54,801 nt of DNA from Hyphomicrobiales bacterium. GTDB taxonomy: Bacteria; Pseudomonadota; Alphaproteobacteria; Rhizobiales; Rhizobiaceae. A program made the position numbers and the translations under genes. The DNA is taken from the NCBI GenBank assembly GCA_900474095.1, contig UCOA01000138.1, positions 1-54,801 on the forward strand. The letters run 5' to 3'. The notes beneath the pieces are model-generated. The model ran no database searches. It saw nothing but the letters and a program-made list of their open reading frames with translations, and had not been told where the DNA came from. Each line of letters starts with the position of its first letter. Within the stretch, counting starts at the first letter, position 1. This document shows, in pieces, positions 34,948 through 44,029 of the stretch.

Positions 34948-35643
34948 TGCCGGCATTCGATTTGCAGCGGCGAATTTTCACAGAAGCGCTCGGAACCTGC
35001 CTGCTGGTCGCGACCGTGGTCGGTTCCGGCATCATGGCTGACACGCTGACGGACGATGTCGCACTGGCGCTGCTCGGCAACACGCTGGCGACCGGTGCCA
35101 TTCTGGTGGTGCTGATCACCATCTTCGGACCGATCTCCGGCGCGCATTTCAATCCGGCCGTGTCGCTGGTTTTCGCGCTGAAACGCGAGCTGCCGCGGCG
35201 CGATTTGGCACTCTATATCGTGGCGCAATGCCTCGGGGGGATCGCCGGGACGATCGTTGCCCATCTGATGTTCGACTTGGCCCCCGTCGAGGCCTCGCTG
35301 AGGGTGCGCACCGGGCCTGCGCAGTGGTTTTCCGAAGGGGTGGCTGGCTTTTGGCCTGGTGGCAACAATCCTTGCCGGCATCCGCTTCGAGCGGCAGGGC
35401 GTGCCATGGCTGGTCGGGCTCTATATCACCGCGGCCTACTGGTTCACCGCCTCCACCTCCTTCGCCAACCCCGCCGTGGCGCTGGCGCGGTCTCTGACCA
35501 ATACCTTCTCCGGGATCCGTCCGGTCGATCTCCCGGGTTTCGTCATCGCGGAAATCCTGGGAGCAGTTCTTGCACTTGTCCTGATGAGCTGGTTGCTACG
35601 CTCCCCCTCCTCCGATCCCCTTGCATCAAAGGCCTCGATTTGA
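34944..35643 (+). pseudogene. aqpS: Frameshifted aquaglyceroporin AqpS (MIP family)
   Basis: AqpS-type channels of rhizobial arsenic operons release As(III) formed by arsenate reductase. The 5' part (34944 to about 35348) encodes FTEALGTCLLVATVVGSGIM and the first NPA box ISGAHFNPAVSLVFALKREL. The 3' part, in the next frame, encodes VATILAGIRF, GLYITAAYWFTASTSFANPA (second NPA box) and a final helix to the stop at 35641-35643. The shift lies in a four-T run (35349-35352) where three T restore FGLVATILAG. So one inserted T, or a sequencing error, breaks the gene. ATG 34944 overlaps the previous stop. About 232 residues if corrected. Confidence 0.85.
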
Positions 35644-36062
35644 CCGTCACCATCTATCACAACCCCGATTGCGGCACGTCCCGTAACACCCTGGCAATGA
35701 TCCGCAATGCCGGGATCGAACCCATCGTGATCGAATATCTCCGCATCACGCCCAGCCGGGATGGGTTGAAAGCACTGATCGCGGATGCCGGCCTCGGCGC
35801 CCGCGAGGCGATCCGCGAAAAGGGCACCCCCTTCGACGAACTCGGCCTTGCCGATCCGGCGCTGAGCGACGATGCGCTTCTGGATGCGATGCTGGCGCAT
35901 CCGATCCTGATCAACCGGCCCTTCGTCGTCACACCGATGGGGACACGGCTCTGCCGGCCGTCCGAGGTCGTTCTCGACATCCTGCCGGAGACGCACAAGG
36001 GCCCTTTCGCCAAGGAAGACGGCGAGCAGGTGCTCGACGCAGAGGGCAAGCGGCTTGTCTGA
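35640..36062 (+). CDS. arsC: Glutaredoxin-dependent arsenate reductase ArsC
   Basis: 140 residues, normal for the ArsC/Spx-like family. The catalytic cysteine is in [32 protein letters not shown] and [20 protein letters not shown] carry the substrate-binding arginines. It reduces As(V) to As(III) with glutathione and glutaredoxin. The best start is TTG 35640, overlapping the aqpS stop TGA (TTGA), which gives [11 protein letters not shown] with M at position 1 on initiation. An apparent longer frame that joins it to the aqpS N-terminus is an artefact of the aqpS frameshift. Its 3' end overlaps arsH by 8 bp. Confidence 0.9.
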   Translation: MTVTIYHNPDCGTSRNTLAMIRNAGIEPIVIEYLRITPSRDGLKALIADAGLGAREAIREKGTPFDELGLADPALSDDALLDAMLAHPILINRPFVVTPMGTRLCRPSEVVLDILPETHKGPFAKEDGEQVLDAEGKRLV

Positions 36063-36762
36063 TCTGCCCGCAGCCCACGAACAGCACCTGCGCCTGCCTA
36101 ACCGCGAGGCGCTACGCGCGCCATTTTCCATCCATCCGCCGCGCATTCTCCTTCTCTACGGATCGCTTCGGACGGTTTCCTACAGCCGCCTGCTTGCCGA
36201 GGAGGCCGGTCGCCTGCTCGAACATTTTGGCGCCGAGGTCCGCTTCTTCAGCCCGGAAGGCCTACCCCTGCCCGATGCGGCCCCGGCCAGCCACCCCAAG
36301 GTGCGGGAGTTGCGGGATCTTTCGCAATGGTCGGAGGGCCAGGTCTGGGTCAGTCCCGAGCGACACGGCGCCATGAGCGGCATCATGAAGGCGCAGATCG
36401 ACTGGATTCCGCTTTCGGTCGGCTCAGTCCGCCCGACGCAGGGCCGCACGCTTGCCGTCATGCAGGTCTCGGGCGGCTCGCAGAGCTTCAATGCCGTCAA
36501 CCAGATGCGCATTCTCGGACGCTGGATGCGGATGATCACCATCCCCAACCAATCGTCCGTCGCCAAGGCTTTTCAGGAATTCGATGCGAATGGCCGGATG
36601 AAACCGTCTTCCTATTATGATCGCGTCGTCGATGTGACGGAAGAACTGGTGAAATTCACGCTGCTGACGCGCGACATCTCGGGCTATCTCACCGACCGCT
36701 ACAGCGAGCGCAAGGAAGATGCGGAGAAACTCGAGCAGCGTGTCGACTTGAAGGCTCTATGA
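36055..36762 (+). CDS. arsH: ArsH NADPH-dependent FMN oxidoreductase
   Basis: 235 residues with a flavodoxin-like fold. FMN-binding loop [20 protein letters not shown], then [20 protein letters not shown] and [20 protein letters not shown] are diagnostic ArsH segments. ArsH proteins oxidise trivalent organoarsenicals or reduce other acceptors and give resistance in this operon type. The start TTG 36055 overlaps arsC by 8 bp, so translation is coupled. A bidirectional terminator follows six bases after the stop. ArsH is the last gene of the operon. Confidence 0.92.
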   Translation: MSDLPAAHEQHLRLPNREALRAPFSIHPPRILLLYGSLRTVSYSRLLAEEAGRLLEHFGAEVRFFSPEGLPLPDAAPASHPKVRELRDLSQWSEGQVWVSPERHGAMSGIMKAQIDWIPLSVGSVRPTQGRTLAVMQVSGGSQSFNAVNQMRILGRWMRMITIPNQSSVAKAFQEFDANGRMKPSSYYDRVVDVTEELVKFTLLTRDISGYLTDRYSERKEDAEKLEQRVDLKAL

Positions 36763-36767
36763 GCCAC

Positions 36768-36798
36768 AAAAAAGGCGCCGTTGCCAGCGCCTTTTTTT
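36768..36798. terminator. Bidirectional terminator between arsH and era
   Basis: AAAAAAGGCGC / GCGCCTTTTTT pair around an 8-base loop, with T-runs available on both strands. The era stop codon (36797-36799) lies in the T-run. Confidence 0.9.
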
Positions 36799-37729
36799 AC
36801 CTCGGAAACTCCAGCCCCATCTCGCGGAACCGCTCGGGATCGTCGCCCCAGTTTTCGCGCACCTTGACGAACAGGAACAGGTGAACCGGCTGTTCGAGGA
36901 TTTCGGAAAGCTCCTTGCGGGAGGCCATGGAGATCGCCTTGATCGCCTCGCCGTTCTTGCCGAGCGCGATCTTCTTCTGGCTGTCGCGCTCGACATAGAT
37001 GACCTGCTCGATGCGGACCGAGCCGTCCTTGCGCTCTTCCCATTTCTCCGTTTCGACATGCGATGAATAGGGCAATTCCTGATGCAGGCGCAGGAACAGC
37101 TTTTCGCGGGTGATTTCCGCGGCGAGCTGACGCATCGGCAGATCGGAAATCTGATCCTCCGGATAGTACCAGGGACCTTCCGGCAGCTTCATGGCGAGAT
37201 AGTCGAGCACGTCGTCGCAACCGGAGCCGGTGAGCGCCGAAATCATGAAAGTGCGCTCGAAATCGACATATTCGTTGGCCGCGGTCGCAAGCTTCAAGAG
37301 GTCCTCGCGCGAAACCTGGTCGATCTTGTTGAGCACCAGCATCTTCGGCTGTTCGACTTCCTTCAGCCCTTCTAGAATGGTCTCGGCGTCGCCCTTCAGC
37401 CCGCGTTCGCTGTCGATCAGCATCATGATTGCGTCGGCATCCCTGGCGCCGCCCCAGGCGGTCGTCACCATGGCGCGGTCGAGGCGGCGGCGCGGCTTGA
37501 AGATGCCGGGCGTATCCATGAAGACGATCTGGGCCTGTTTGTGGATGGTGATGCCACGGACGATGGCGCGGGTCGTCTGCACCTTGTGGCTGACGATCGA
37601 CACCTTGGCGCCGACCAGCCGGTTGAGCAGGGTCGACTTGCCGGCATTGGTGGCGCCGATCAGCGCCACGAAGCCGGAACGGGTGGCAACGCCTTGGGGC
37701 GGCGTGGTCTCTACAGTGTCTTCGCTCAT
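36797..37729 (-). CDS. era: GTPase Era
   Basis: 310 residues. Small-subunit assembly GTPase that binds the 3' end of 16S rRNA. G1 ALIGATNAGKSTLLNRLVGA, G3 FMDTPGIF, G4 LNKID and G5-type SALTG are all present in the N-terminal domain; the C-terminal KH domain has VIYVERDSQKKIALGKNGEA with the RNA-binding GKNGxAIK. The start MSEDTVETTP at 37729 is preferred over the 15-codon upstream extension. It follows rnc on the same strand (107 bp), in the conserved lepB-rnc-era order; recO does not follow here. Confidence 0.95.
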   Translation of the reverse strand: MSEDTVETTPPQGVATRSGFVALIGATNAGKSTLLNRLVGAKVSIVSHKVQTTRAIVRGITIHKQAQIVFMDTPGIFKPRRRLDRAMVTTAWGGARDADAIMMLIDSERGLKGDAETILEGLKEVEQPKMLVLNKIDQVSREDLLKLATAANEYVDFERTFMISALTGSGCDDVLDYLAMKLPEGPWYYPEDQISDLPMRQLAAEITREKLFLRLHQELPYSSHVETEKWEERKDGSVRIEQVIYVERDSQKKIALGKNGEAIKAISMASRKELSEILEQPVHLFLFVKVRENWGDDPERFREMGLEFPR

Positions 37730-37836
37730 ATGTCCGTAATTTCCGATTGTGCGCCGGGCGCCGCATCGGCGCACCGGATTGCATGGTCTATCAAAAGATT
37801 GCCTGATCTCTCACGAGGATTTTGCCTCCGGACAGA

Positions 37837-38553
37837 TCAGACCGTCGCTGCTGCCTTCCAGACGCCTTCCCGCTCCAGGATCTTCAAGGCGGCCACCTGT
37901 TCGGCGGCGCGCTTGGAGCGGTCGATGCCGGTTGCCGGCGCGATGCCCGGGATCTCCACCGTCACCGTGAAGCGCGGATCGTGATCCGGTCCGGACCGGT
38001 CATCGATGCGATAGCTCGGCGTCACGCCGAACTTGGCATGGGCCCATTCCTGCAGTTCGGTCTTCGCGTCACGGCGCGCGCCATCGACCCGGCTTGCCCG
38101 CGCCGACCAGTGGCGCTGGATGAAACCGCGCGCTGCCTCCAGCCCGCCATCGAGATAGATTGCAGCGATCAGCGACTCTACCACATCGGCCCGCACATTC
38201 AGCATGTGTTTTCCGGTGAGTTTCTTGACGTCGGCACCGGTACGGATGAAGAGATGCAGCGACAGCGCGTCAGCGATGAGCGCGCAACTTTCGGCGCTGA
38301 CCAGTTGGTTCAGGCGAACGGAAAGCTCGCCTTCGTCAGCTTCCTTGAAGGTTTGGAACAGAAGCTCGGCGACACAGAGTCCAAGCACACGGTCACCGAG
38401 GAACTCCAGGCGCTCGTAATTCGAGCCCTTGGCACTGCGGGCGCTGGCATGGGTCAGCGCCCGGTCGAGCCGTTCCTTCTGAACGAAGCTGTAGCCGATC
38501 GCAGCTTCAAGGCGCTCCCGGTCCTCCGTGCCCAGCGAACGGCCCTTGCTCAT
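37837..38553 (-). CDS. rnc: Ribonuclease III
   Basis: 238 residues. Catalytic signature ERLEFLGDRVLGLCVAELLF with the acidic residues of the RNase III domain, a second acidic site in ADVVESLIAAIYLDGG, and the double-stranded RNA-binding domain TELQEWAHAKFGVTPSYRID to the end. It processes rRNA and other double-stranded RNA. The ATG at 38553 overlaps the lepB stop by 4 bases (ATGA), so MSKGRSLG is the natural start; the longer frame to 38604 is only a shadow of lepB. Length is normal. Confidence 0.95.
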   Translation of the reverse strand: MSKGRSLGTEDRERLEAAIGYSFVQKERLDRALTHASARSAKGSNYERLEFLGDRVLGLCVAELLFQTFKEADEGELSVRLNQLVSAESCALIADALSLHLFIRTGADVKKLTGKHMLNVRADVVESLIAAIYLDGGLEAARGFIQRHWSARASRVDGARRDAKTELQEWAHAKFGVTPSYRIDDRSGPDHDPRFTVTVEIPGIAPATGIDRSKRAAEQVAALKILEREGVWKAAATV

Positions 38554-39293
38554 TCGACACTCTTGAAAAGGCGGTCGTATCGCAGGTTGGTCGGCCATTT
38601 CCACACTTCGCGGAACGATGTGTCGTGGCCTAACGAGAAGAAGATCATGCTGGCACGGCCGATGAGGTTCTGCGCGGGCACGAAACCCACATCGAAACGA
38701 CTGTCCGCCGAGTTGTCGCGGTTATCGCCCATCATGAAATAATGGCCTTCCGGAACGATGAACTCGCGAGTGTTGTCGCCACGCGAATCCGGAAACTGAT
38801 CGAGCGTGTCGAACGCCACGCCGTTATCCAGCGCCTCGCGATAGACCGGAACTTCAGCGCCCGTGTCATATTGGTCGTCGGCGCGGAAGGCGCCATCCGG
38901 CACACGCGGAACGGGCTTGTCGTTGACGTAGAGAATGCTGTCGCGAACCTGGATCCTGTCGCCCGGAAGACCAATCAGGCGCTTGATGTAGTCGATGTCC
39001 GGGTTCGGCGGGAAACGGAAGACCACGACATCGCCGCGCGTCGGCTCACTGGCAAAAATGCGGCCGCTGAACAGATCCGGAGAAAACGGCAGCGAATATT
39101 TGGAATAGCCGTAGGCGAACTTGTTGACGAAGATGTAGTCGCCGACCAGCAGTGTCGGCATCATCGAGCCGGAGGGAATGGTAAAGGGCTGGAAGAAGAC
39201 GGTGCGGATGACCACGGCCAAGAGAAGCGCCTGGATAATGACCTTGATGTTTTCCCAGAGGCCACTCTGCTTCTTTTCTATTTTTTCTACCAC
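38550..39293 (-). CDS. lepB: Signal peptidase I
   Basis: 247 residues. One N-terminal transmembrane segment (IKVIIQALLLAVVIRTVFF), then box B IPSGSMMPTLLVGD with the catalytic serine at residue 43, box D with the general-base lysine in DYIKRLIGLPGDRI, and box E GHYFMMGDNRDNSADSR. It cleaves secretory signal peptides at the periplasmic side of the inner membrane. The start is GTG 39293 with AAGGA upstream. It is the first gene of the lepB-rnc-era unit, with acpS 185 bp upstream. Confidence 0.95.
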   Translation of the reverse strand: MVEKIEKKQSGLWENIKVIIQALLLAVVIRTVFFQPFTIPSGSMMPTLLVGDYIFVNKFAYGYSKYSLPFSPDLFSGRIFASEPTRGDVVVFRFPPNPDIDYIKRLIGLPGDRIQVRDSILYVNDKPVPRVPDGAFRADDQYDTGAEVPVYREALDNGVAFDTLDQFPDSRGDNTREFIVPEGHYFMMGDNRDNSADSRFDVGFVPAQNLIGRASMIFFSLGHDTSFREVWKWPTNLRYDRLFKSVE

Positions 39294-39478
39294 GCCGTCG
39301 TTCCTTGATCCATGAGCGCTCGACCTAGTGTCTCATCGAGCGAAGATATTGCCTGCGGTTTGTATCCTGCCGGACATCTGAATGACGGCCTGATGCATAT
39401 CGCGTCCGGCACCGCTTTTTCAAATGAGCCACACCCGTTTTCCGGTCCGCTTCATCCGGACATGCTCTAAACGCTTCC

Positions 39479-39886
39479 TTAATCCGGGGCAACGGGCAGA
39501 GCTTCGATTATCACGAAGGCCTGCGCCAGGGGGAAGTCGTCGGTGATGGTAAGATGAATGACGCCGCGGTGGCCGGCGGGCAGGATTGCCGCAAGCCTTT
39601 CGGCAGCGCCGCCGGTCAGTTGCATCGTCGGCTTGCCGCCCGGCAGGTTGACGACACCCATGTCCTTCCAGAACACGCCCTGCGCCAAGCCCGTCCCCAA
39701 CGCCTTGGAACAGGCTTCCTTCGCTGCAAACCGCTTGGCATAGGATTCGGCGCGGTTTTTCCGGCCTTCGGATTTCCGGATTTCTATTTCGGTGAAACAA
39801 CGCTGGCTGAACCGCTCGCCGAAGCGTTCAAGCGAGTTTTCAATACGCCTGATGTCGATCAGGTCACTGCCGATACCGATAATCAT
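39479..39886 (-). CDS. acpS: Holo-[acyl-carrier-protein] synthase
   Basis: 135 residues. Transfers the phosphopantetheine arm of CoA to the ACP serine. [20 protein letters not shown] contains the metal-binding Asp, and [20 protein letters not shown] contains the second magnesium-binding glutamate and CoA-binding region; [20 protein letters not shown] is the end of the fold. Length is normal. Upstream is a DUF2062 gene; pdxJ, which often precedes acpS in alphaproteobacteria, is not here. Downstream on the same strand is lepB. Confidence 0.94.
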   Translation of the reverse strand: MIIGIGSDLIDIRRIENSLERFGERFSQRCFTEIEIRKSEGRKNRAESYAKRFAAKEACSKALGTGLAQGVFWKDMGVVNLPGGKPTMQLTGGAAERLAAILPAGHRGVIHLTITDDFPLAQAFVIIEALPVAPD

Positions 39887-39975
39887 CGAGACGAAAATAC
39901 CTTATGAGCGTTTAGGTGGGCCTCACTGGACAAGAGCAAACAGACAGCCGACTGCCAAGTTAAAAATTCGTGAGA

Positions 39976-40554
39976 TCAAGGACCATTCGCCGATCCCGCC
40001 ATGCGAACCTTAGCCCTGCCGGAGCGTCGGACTTGGCGGCGGGACTGGAACAGCTTTGCGGCATACAACACCACGACATAGAAAAGAGCGGCACTTGCGG
40101 CTGCAACCGGCACCGAGCCAATCAACATCGGCTTGAGTAAGGGCTCCCATAGATGCGCCGTTTCGAGATGGCCCAGCATGTGGAGGATGTTTTCCCCCGT
40201 CAGAGCGCCGCTGCCGCCTGTACCGAGGATCATCACACCAACTTCATAGTTCGCGACGAGAATGACCGGTATGCTCAGCGGATTAGCAAGCGCGGTTGCT
40301 AATCCGGCTGCGATCAGATTGCCGGACAGCAGATAGGCAAGAGCCAGGGCGATCAGAATGTGAAGGCCGATGAACGGTGTTGCGGAGGATGCAGCCCCGG
40401 CGGCAACGCCGACGGCGATGGAATGCGGAGAGGACGATAGCCGCAGGACGCGCATCGACAAATATCGCATGCCGCGGGAAAAGCCCTTTCGCGGCCACAG
40501 AAACTCACGGAGTCTTCCCGACACAGTTGCGGGCTTCTTGCGTCTGAACAACAT
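39976..40554 (-). CDS. DUF2062 domain-containing membrane protein
   Basis: 192 residues. A basic N-terminus (MLFRRKKPATVSGRLREFLW) is followed by membrane segments including GLHILIALALAYLLSGNLIA, AANPLSIP-type segment (TALANPLSIPVILVANYEVG) and VPVAAASAALFYVVVLYAAK, ending in a very basic tail. This matches the small DUF2062 family of uncharacterised inner-membrane proteins, usually near rsh and acpS in rhizobia. The start ATG 40554 is chosen over an open extension to 40656 because homology begins at MLFRRK. Function is unknown. Confidence 0.82.
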   Translation of the reverse strand: MLFRRKKPATVSGRLREFLWPRKGFSRGMRYLSMRVLRLSSSPHSIAVGVAAGAASSATPFIGLHILIALALAYLLSGNLIAAGLATALANPLSIPVILVANYEVGVMILGTGGSGALTGENILHMLGHLETAHLWEPLLKPMLIGSVPVAAASAALFYVVVLYAAKLFQSRRQVRRSGRAKVRMAGSANGP

Positions 40555-40759
40555 GCTGTCCTGATAGACGATGCGGATATGGCTGTTCAATGGCAGGTAA
40601 CGGAAAATCGGCCATCCGGCAGGGCCAAGCGCAAAATATGCCGCAGATCGGCCCATCGACGGCGCGCCTGCGCATCATGCACAGGGGACCGGTTTGGCAT
40701 GCGCAATTTGCATAGGTCCCGGCAGCCTGCCGCAGCAGGCAGCCGGACGGCAGCATATC

Positions 40760-40912
40760 TTAGAAGGAGTTGCGGAACAGGCCGCGGTCAACCTGACGCT
40801 GACGGTATTCCAGATCGATCCGGTCGAGCGAACCATTGAGATAGTTCATTTCCCGCTCTTCGGCAGACGGTGCGCGCAGGGCGCGGGTGATTTTCTTCAG
40901 TTGCTTAAACAT
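40760..40912 (-). CDS. DUF3563 family small protein
   Basis: 50 residues: MFKQLKKITRALRAPSAEER, then EMNYLNGSLDRIDLEYRQRQ and VDRGLFRNSF. The pattern of a short basic helix followed by YLN.S.DRIDLEYRQR..DRGLFR is the DUF3563 family found in many alphaproteobacteria. It has a clear AGAGG site 5-6 bases before ATG 40912. The gene is shorter than a 60-codon cut-off and easy to miss. It is not obviously co-transcribed with the DUF2062 gene, which begins about 205 bp further on. The function of the family is unknown. Confidence 0.8.
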   Translation of the reverse strand: MFKQLKKITRALRAPSAEEREMNYLNGSLDRIDLEYRQRQVDRGLFRNSF

Positions 40913-41240
40913 GGTAAACCTCTTTCGTTTACCTCCCGACGCTGAAGATAGGTGAGGCGGCGCTTATTCACCAGAGCTACAAAGAGGCGGCAGCCATGCA
41001 TTATATGCATGAAGCGTATCGTTTCATCTCCTAAAGTGCCTAGTTTTAGGGCAACCGCTGCATCCTTATGCGGAACGCCGCCAATCATGGCCGAATGTAG
41101 ACGGAACCCTCGGTGCTTCGCGACGCGGACGCCGCCGCCTTCGTCGGCGCGGACAAAGCCGGACAGGAAATATGGGGACAGCTGTTGCGCCACCATCGTG
41201 TTGCCACAGGAGGCCATGCGGTGATGCCGCGAACGCGGCA
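40913..41240. other. 328-bp intergenic region, DUF3563 upstream and rsh downstream
   Basis: No convincing gene. It holds a 17-bp palindrome CATGCAT-TAT-ATGCATG at 40995-41011, about 83 bp upstream of DUF3563 and a candidate operator, and a strong hairpin at its right edge (41221-41244). Confidence 0.6.
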
Positions 41241-41244
41241 TCAC
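41221..41244 (-). terminator. Hairpin overlapping the rsh stop codon
   Basis: GTGATGCCGCG-AA-CGCGGCATCAC, perfect 11-base arms. The rsh stop (41241-41243) is within the right arm. No T-run follows on the minus strand, so it may act as a 3' stabiliser as much as a terminator. Confidence 0.5.
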
Positions 41245-43463
41245 TCGAAGACGCGCTTGACCGTGGAAACGCTGGGCAATTCGCGGATCTGGGTAACCAG
41301 GTGATTGAGCTGGCGAAGATCCCAGACTTCCAGATCGAGCTGAAACTCGCTGAAATCGGCGGCCACCTGGCCCATCGAGAGCGTGCGGATGTTGATGTCG
41401 CTCGTCGCGATAGACTGGGCAATTTCGGCAAGCGTGCCCGGTTCGTTCAGCGCATTGATCTGTATGCGCGCCATGAAGCGGGTGTTGTTCGCTTCGTCGA
41501 GGTCCCAGCGCACATCGATCCACCGCTCGGACTCATCGTCGAACTTCTGCAGGCTGGGCGACTGGATCGGATAGATCGTGATGCCTCGATCCTTTTCCAT
41601 GATGCCGACGATACGGTCCCCCGGCACGGCGCCCGAGGCGCTGAAGTGAACTTCGGCATTTCCTGACAGCCCGCGGATGGGCAGCGCCTCCGGCCCCTCC
41701 CCCTCAAGCATGTCGAACATGTCCTTCGGACGGTTCGGCAGCTTGAACACCATGCCGGCGGCGCTGCGCATATTGAACCAGCCGTCGTCCTGTGGCTTTA
41801 CCGTGACGCGCTCGTCCTGATGATCGGGGAAGACGGCGCGCAGCACGTCAAGCGAGGAAAGCTCGCCGCGACCAACGGCTGCAATCGCATCCTCGATATC
41901 CTTGTGGCCGAGACGATGCAGCACCGGCTTCATCGCTTCGCGGGTAAACGACTTGCCCGCCCGCTCGAACGTGCGCTCGAGAATGCGGTAGCCAAGCCCC
42001 GAATATTGCTTGCGCACGGCAGCCCGGGTGGCACGGCGGATAGCGGCTCGCGCCTTGCCGGTGACGACGATTTCTTCCCAGGCCGGCGGCGGCACCTGAA
42101 TGCCGGAACGGACGATCTCCACTTCGTCGCCGTTGTTCAGCCGCGTGACCAGCGGCATGATGCGGCCATTGATCTTTGCGCCGACGCAGGTGTCACCGAT
42201 ATTGGTGTGGACGGCATAGGCGAAATCGATCGGCGTCGCGCCACGCGGCAAGGCGATCAACTGGCCTTTCGGGGTGAAGCAGAAGACCTGATCCTGGAAC
42301 AGTTCGAGCTTGGTATGTTCAAGGAACTCTTCCGGATTGTCACCTTCTGCCAAAGATTCGATCGTCCGGCGGAGCCAGGAATAAGCATTGGACTTCGGCG
42401 ACATCTTGACCTCGCCGGCCGGCTCGACGCTGTCCTTGTAGAGCGTGTGTGCAGCAATCCCGTACTCGGCAATTTCATGCATGTGCCGCGTGCGGATCTG
42501 CAGTTCGATACGCTGGCGGGAGGGTCCGACGATCGTGGTGTGGATCGACTGATAGTCGTTCTGCTTCGGCGTCGAGATGTAGTCCTTGAACCGGCCGGGC
42601 ACGACGCGCCAGCGGGTATGGACGATGCCGAGCGCGCGGTAACAGTCCGGGATGTCGGCAACGATGATGCGGAAACCCCAGACATCGGACAGTTGCTCGA
42701 AGGAGAGCGACTTCGACTGCATCTTCTTGAAGACCGAATAGGGTTTCTTCTGCCGACCCTTGACGACGGCGCCCACCAGCCCCCTTGCCTGAATGAGCTC
42801 GCCCAATTCGTCCTCGATCTTCTTGATCAGCCCTTCGTTGCGCGTCGACAATTCGTTCAGGCGGCGGGTAACCGTCTCGAACGCTTCGGGATTGATATGG
42901 CGGAACGAGAGGTTCTCGAGTTCCTCACGCATGTCCTGCATACCCATGCGGCCGGCAAGCGGCGCATAGATATCCATTGTCTCTTCGGAAATCCGGGCGC
43001 GCTTTTCCGCCGACATATGGTCGAGCGTGCGCATGTTGTGCAGCCGGTCGGCAAGCTTGACGAGAAGCACCCGCACATCGTCGGAAATCGCCAGAAGGAG
43101 CTTGCGCAGGTTTTCCGCCTGCTTGGCCTTCTTGGTCACAAGATCGAGCTTCTTGATCTTGGTGAGCCCCTCGACCAGCGCGCCGATATCCTCGCCGAAC
43201 AGATCGTCGATCTCGGCGCGTGTCGCCGTCGTATCCTCGATCGTATCGTGCAGAAGCGCTACCGCGATGGTCGATTCGTCGAGATGCATCTCGGTAAGGA
43301 TCGCAGCGACTTCGAGGGGATGGGAAATATAGGGATCGCCGCTCGCCCGCTTCTGCTGGCCATGTTTCTGCATGGCGTAAACATAGGCCTTGTTCAGCAG
43401 CGCCTCGTTTACATCGGGTTTGTATTTTTGAACGCGCTCAACGAGCTCGTATTGGCGCATCAT
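41241..43463 (-). CDS. rsh: Bifunctional (p)ppGpp synthetase/hydrolase (RelA/SpoT homolog)
   Basis: 740 residues, full length for the long Rsh family. Domains in order: HD hydrolase (YISHPLEVAAILTEMHLDES, ALLHDTIEDTTATRAE), synthetase (VWGFRIIVADIPDCYRALGI and STPKQNDYQSIHTTIVGPSR), TGS (FCFTPKGQLIALPRGATPID), a zinc-finger/helical region and a C-terminal ACT domain (ARIQINALNEPGTLAEIAQS). The single rsh of rhizobia makes and destroys the stringent alarmone. The start MMRQYELVE at 43463 has GGAG upstream. It lies 158 bp after rpoZ on the same strand, the conserved rpoZ-rsh order. Confidence 0.96.
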   Translation of the reverse strand: MMRQYELVERVQKYKPDVNEALLNKAYVYAMQKHGQQKRASGDPYISHPLEVAAILTEMHLDESTIAVALLHDTIEDTTATRAEIDDLFGEDIGALVEGLTKIKKLDLVTKKAKQAENLRKLLLAISDDVRVLLVKLADRLHNMRTLDHMSAEKRARISEETMDIYAPLAGRMGMQDMREELENLSFRHINPEAFETVTRRLNELSTRNEGLIKKIEDELGELIQARGLVGAVVKGRQKKPYSVFKKMQSKSLSFEQLSDVWGFRIIVADIPDCYRALGIVHTRWRVVPGRFKDYISTPKQNDYQSIHTTIVGPSRQRIELQIRTRHMHEIAEYGIAAHTLYKDSVEPAGEVKMSPKSNAYSWLRRTIESLAEGDNPEEFLEHTKLELFQDQVFCFTPKGQLIALPRGATPIDFAYAVHTNIGDTCVGAKINGRIMPLVTRLNNGDEVEIVRSGIQVPPPAWEEIVVTGKARAAIRRATRAAVRKQYSGLGYRILERTFERAGKSFTREAMKPVLHRLGHKDIEDAIAAVGRGELSSLDVLRAVFPDHQDERVTVKPQDDGWFNMRSAAGMVFKLPNRPKDMFDMLEGEGPEALPIRGLSGNAEVHFSASGAVPGDRIVGIMEKDRGITIYPIQSPSLQKFDDESERWIDVRWDLDEANNTRFMARIQINALNEPGTLAEIAQSIATSDINIRTLSMGQVAADFSEFQLDLEVWDLRQLNHLVTQIRELPSVSTVKRVFE

Positions 43464-43621
43464 CCGCTAGCGGCTCCAGGAGATATCCGGAAAAGAAAAA
43501 GTGCGCCAATCATAGGAGTGGCGCACCGCTTTGCAAATACCGGCTTTACGCGAATTCCGAACGAAAACGCGGCATTGCGTCAGAGCGTCACATCCAGCGA
43601 GAGGCCGGATGCAGCATTGGA

Positions 43622-44029
43622 TCAATAGTCGTCGCTTTTTTCCGGCGGAACCAGACCTTCGATACCGGCCAGCAGCTCTTCTTCCGACATGCGGTCGAAG
43701 GTGATCGGCTCCGGCTGATCATCGTCTTCAGCGGTTTCAGCGAAGGCTGCAGCGGCATCGCCACTGATCATCGACGACGGATCGGGTTCGGGCTCGTCCA
43801 CTTCGACATGCTTCTGCAGCGAGTGGATCAGGTCTTCCTTCAGATCGCCGGGAGACAGAGTTTCATCTGCAATCTCGCGCAGGGCAACGACCGGGTTCTT
43901 GTCGTTGTCGCGGTCGATGGTGATCGCAGCACCCTGCGAGATCAGGCGGGCGCGGTGGCTTGCCAGAAGGACGAGTTCGAAACGGTTATCGACTTTGTCG
44001 ATGCAATCTTCAACAGTGACGCGGGCCAT
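43622..44029 (-). CDS. rpoZ: RNA polymerase omega subunit
   Basis: 135 residues. [20 protein letters not shown] and [15 protein letters not shown] are the conserved core that chaperones beta-prime folding. The C-terminal half is an acidic tail ([14 protein letters not shown]) typical of alphaproteobacterial omega. The start at 44029 is chosen because MARVTVEDC is the family N-terminus; the frame is open 7 codons further. It precedes rsh on the same strand. Confidence 0.95.
   Translation of the reverse strand: MARVTVEDCIDKVDNRFELVLLASHRARLISQGAAITIDRDNDKNPVVALREIADETLSPGDLKEDLIHSLQKHVEVDEPEPDPSSMISGDAAAAFAETAEDDDQPEPITFDRMSEEELLAGIEGLVPPEKSDDY

Noticed and set aside
34944-36062. A single 372-codon open frame starting as an aquaporin and ending as ArsC
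   Set aside because: The middle part is out of frame for both proteins; it exists only because the aqpS shift removes the stop before arsC. Not a real fusion.
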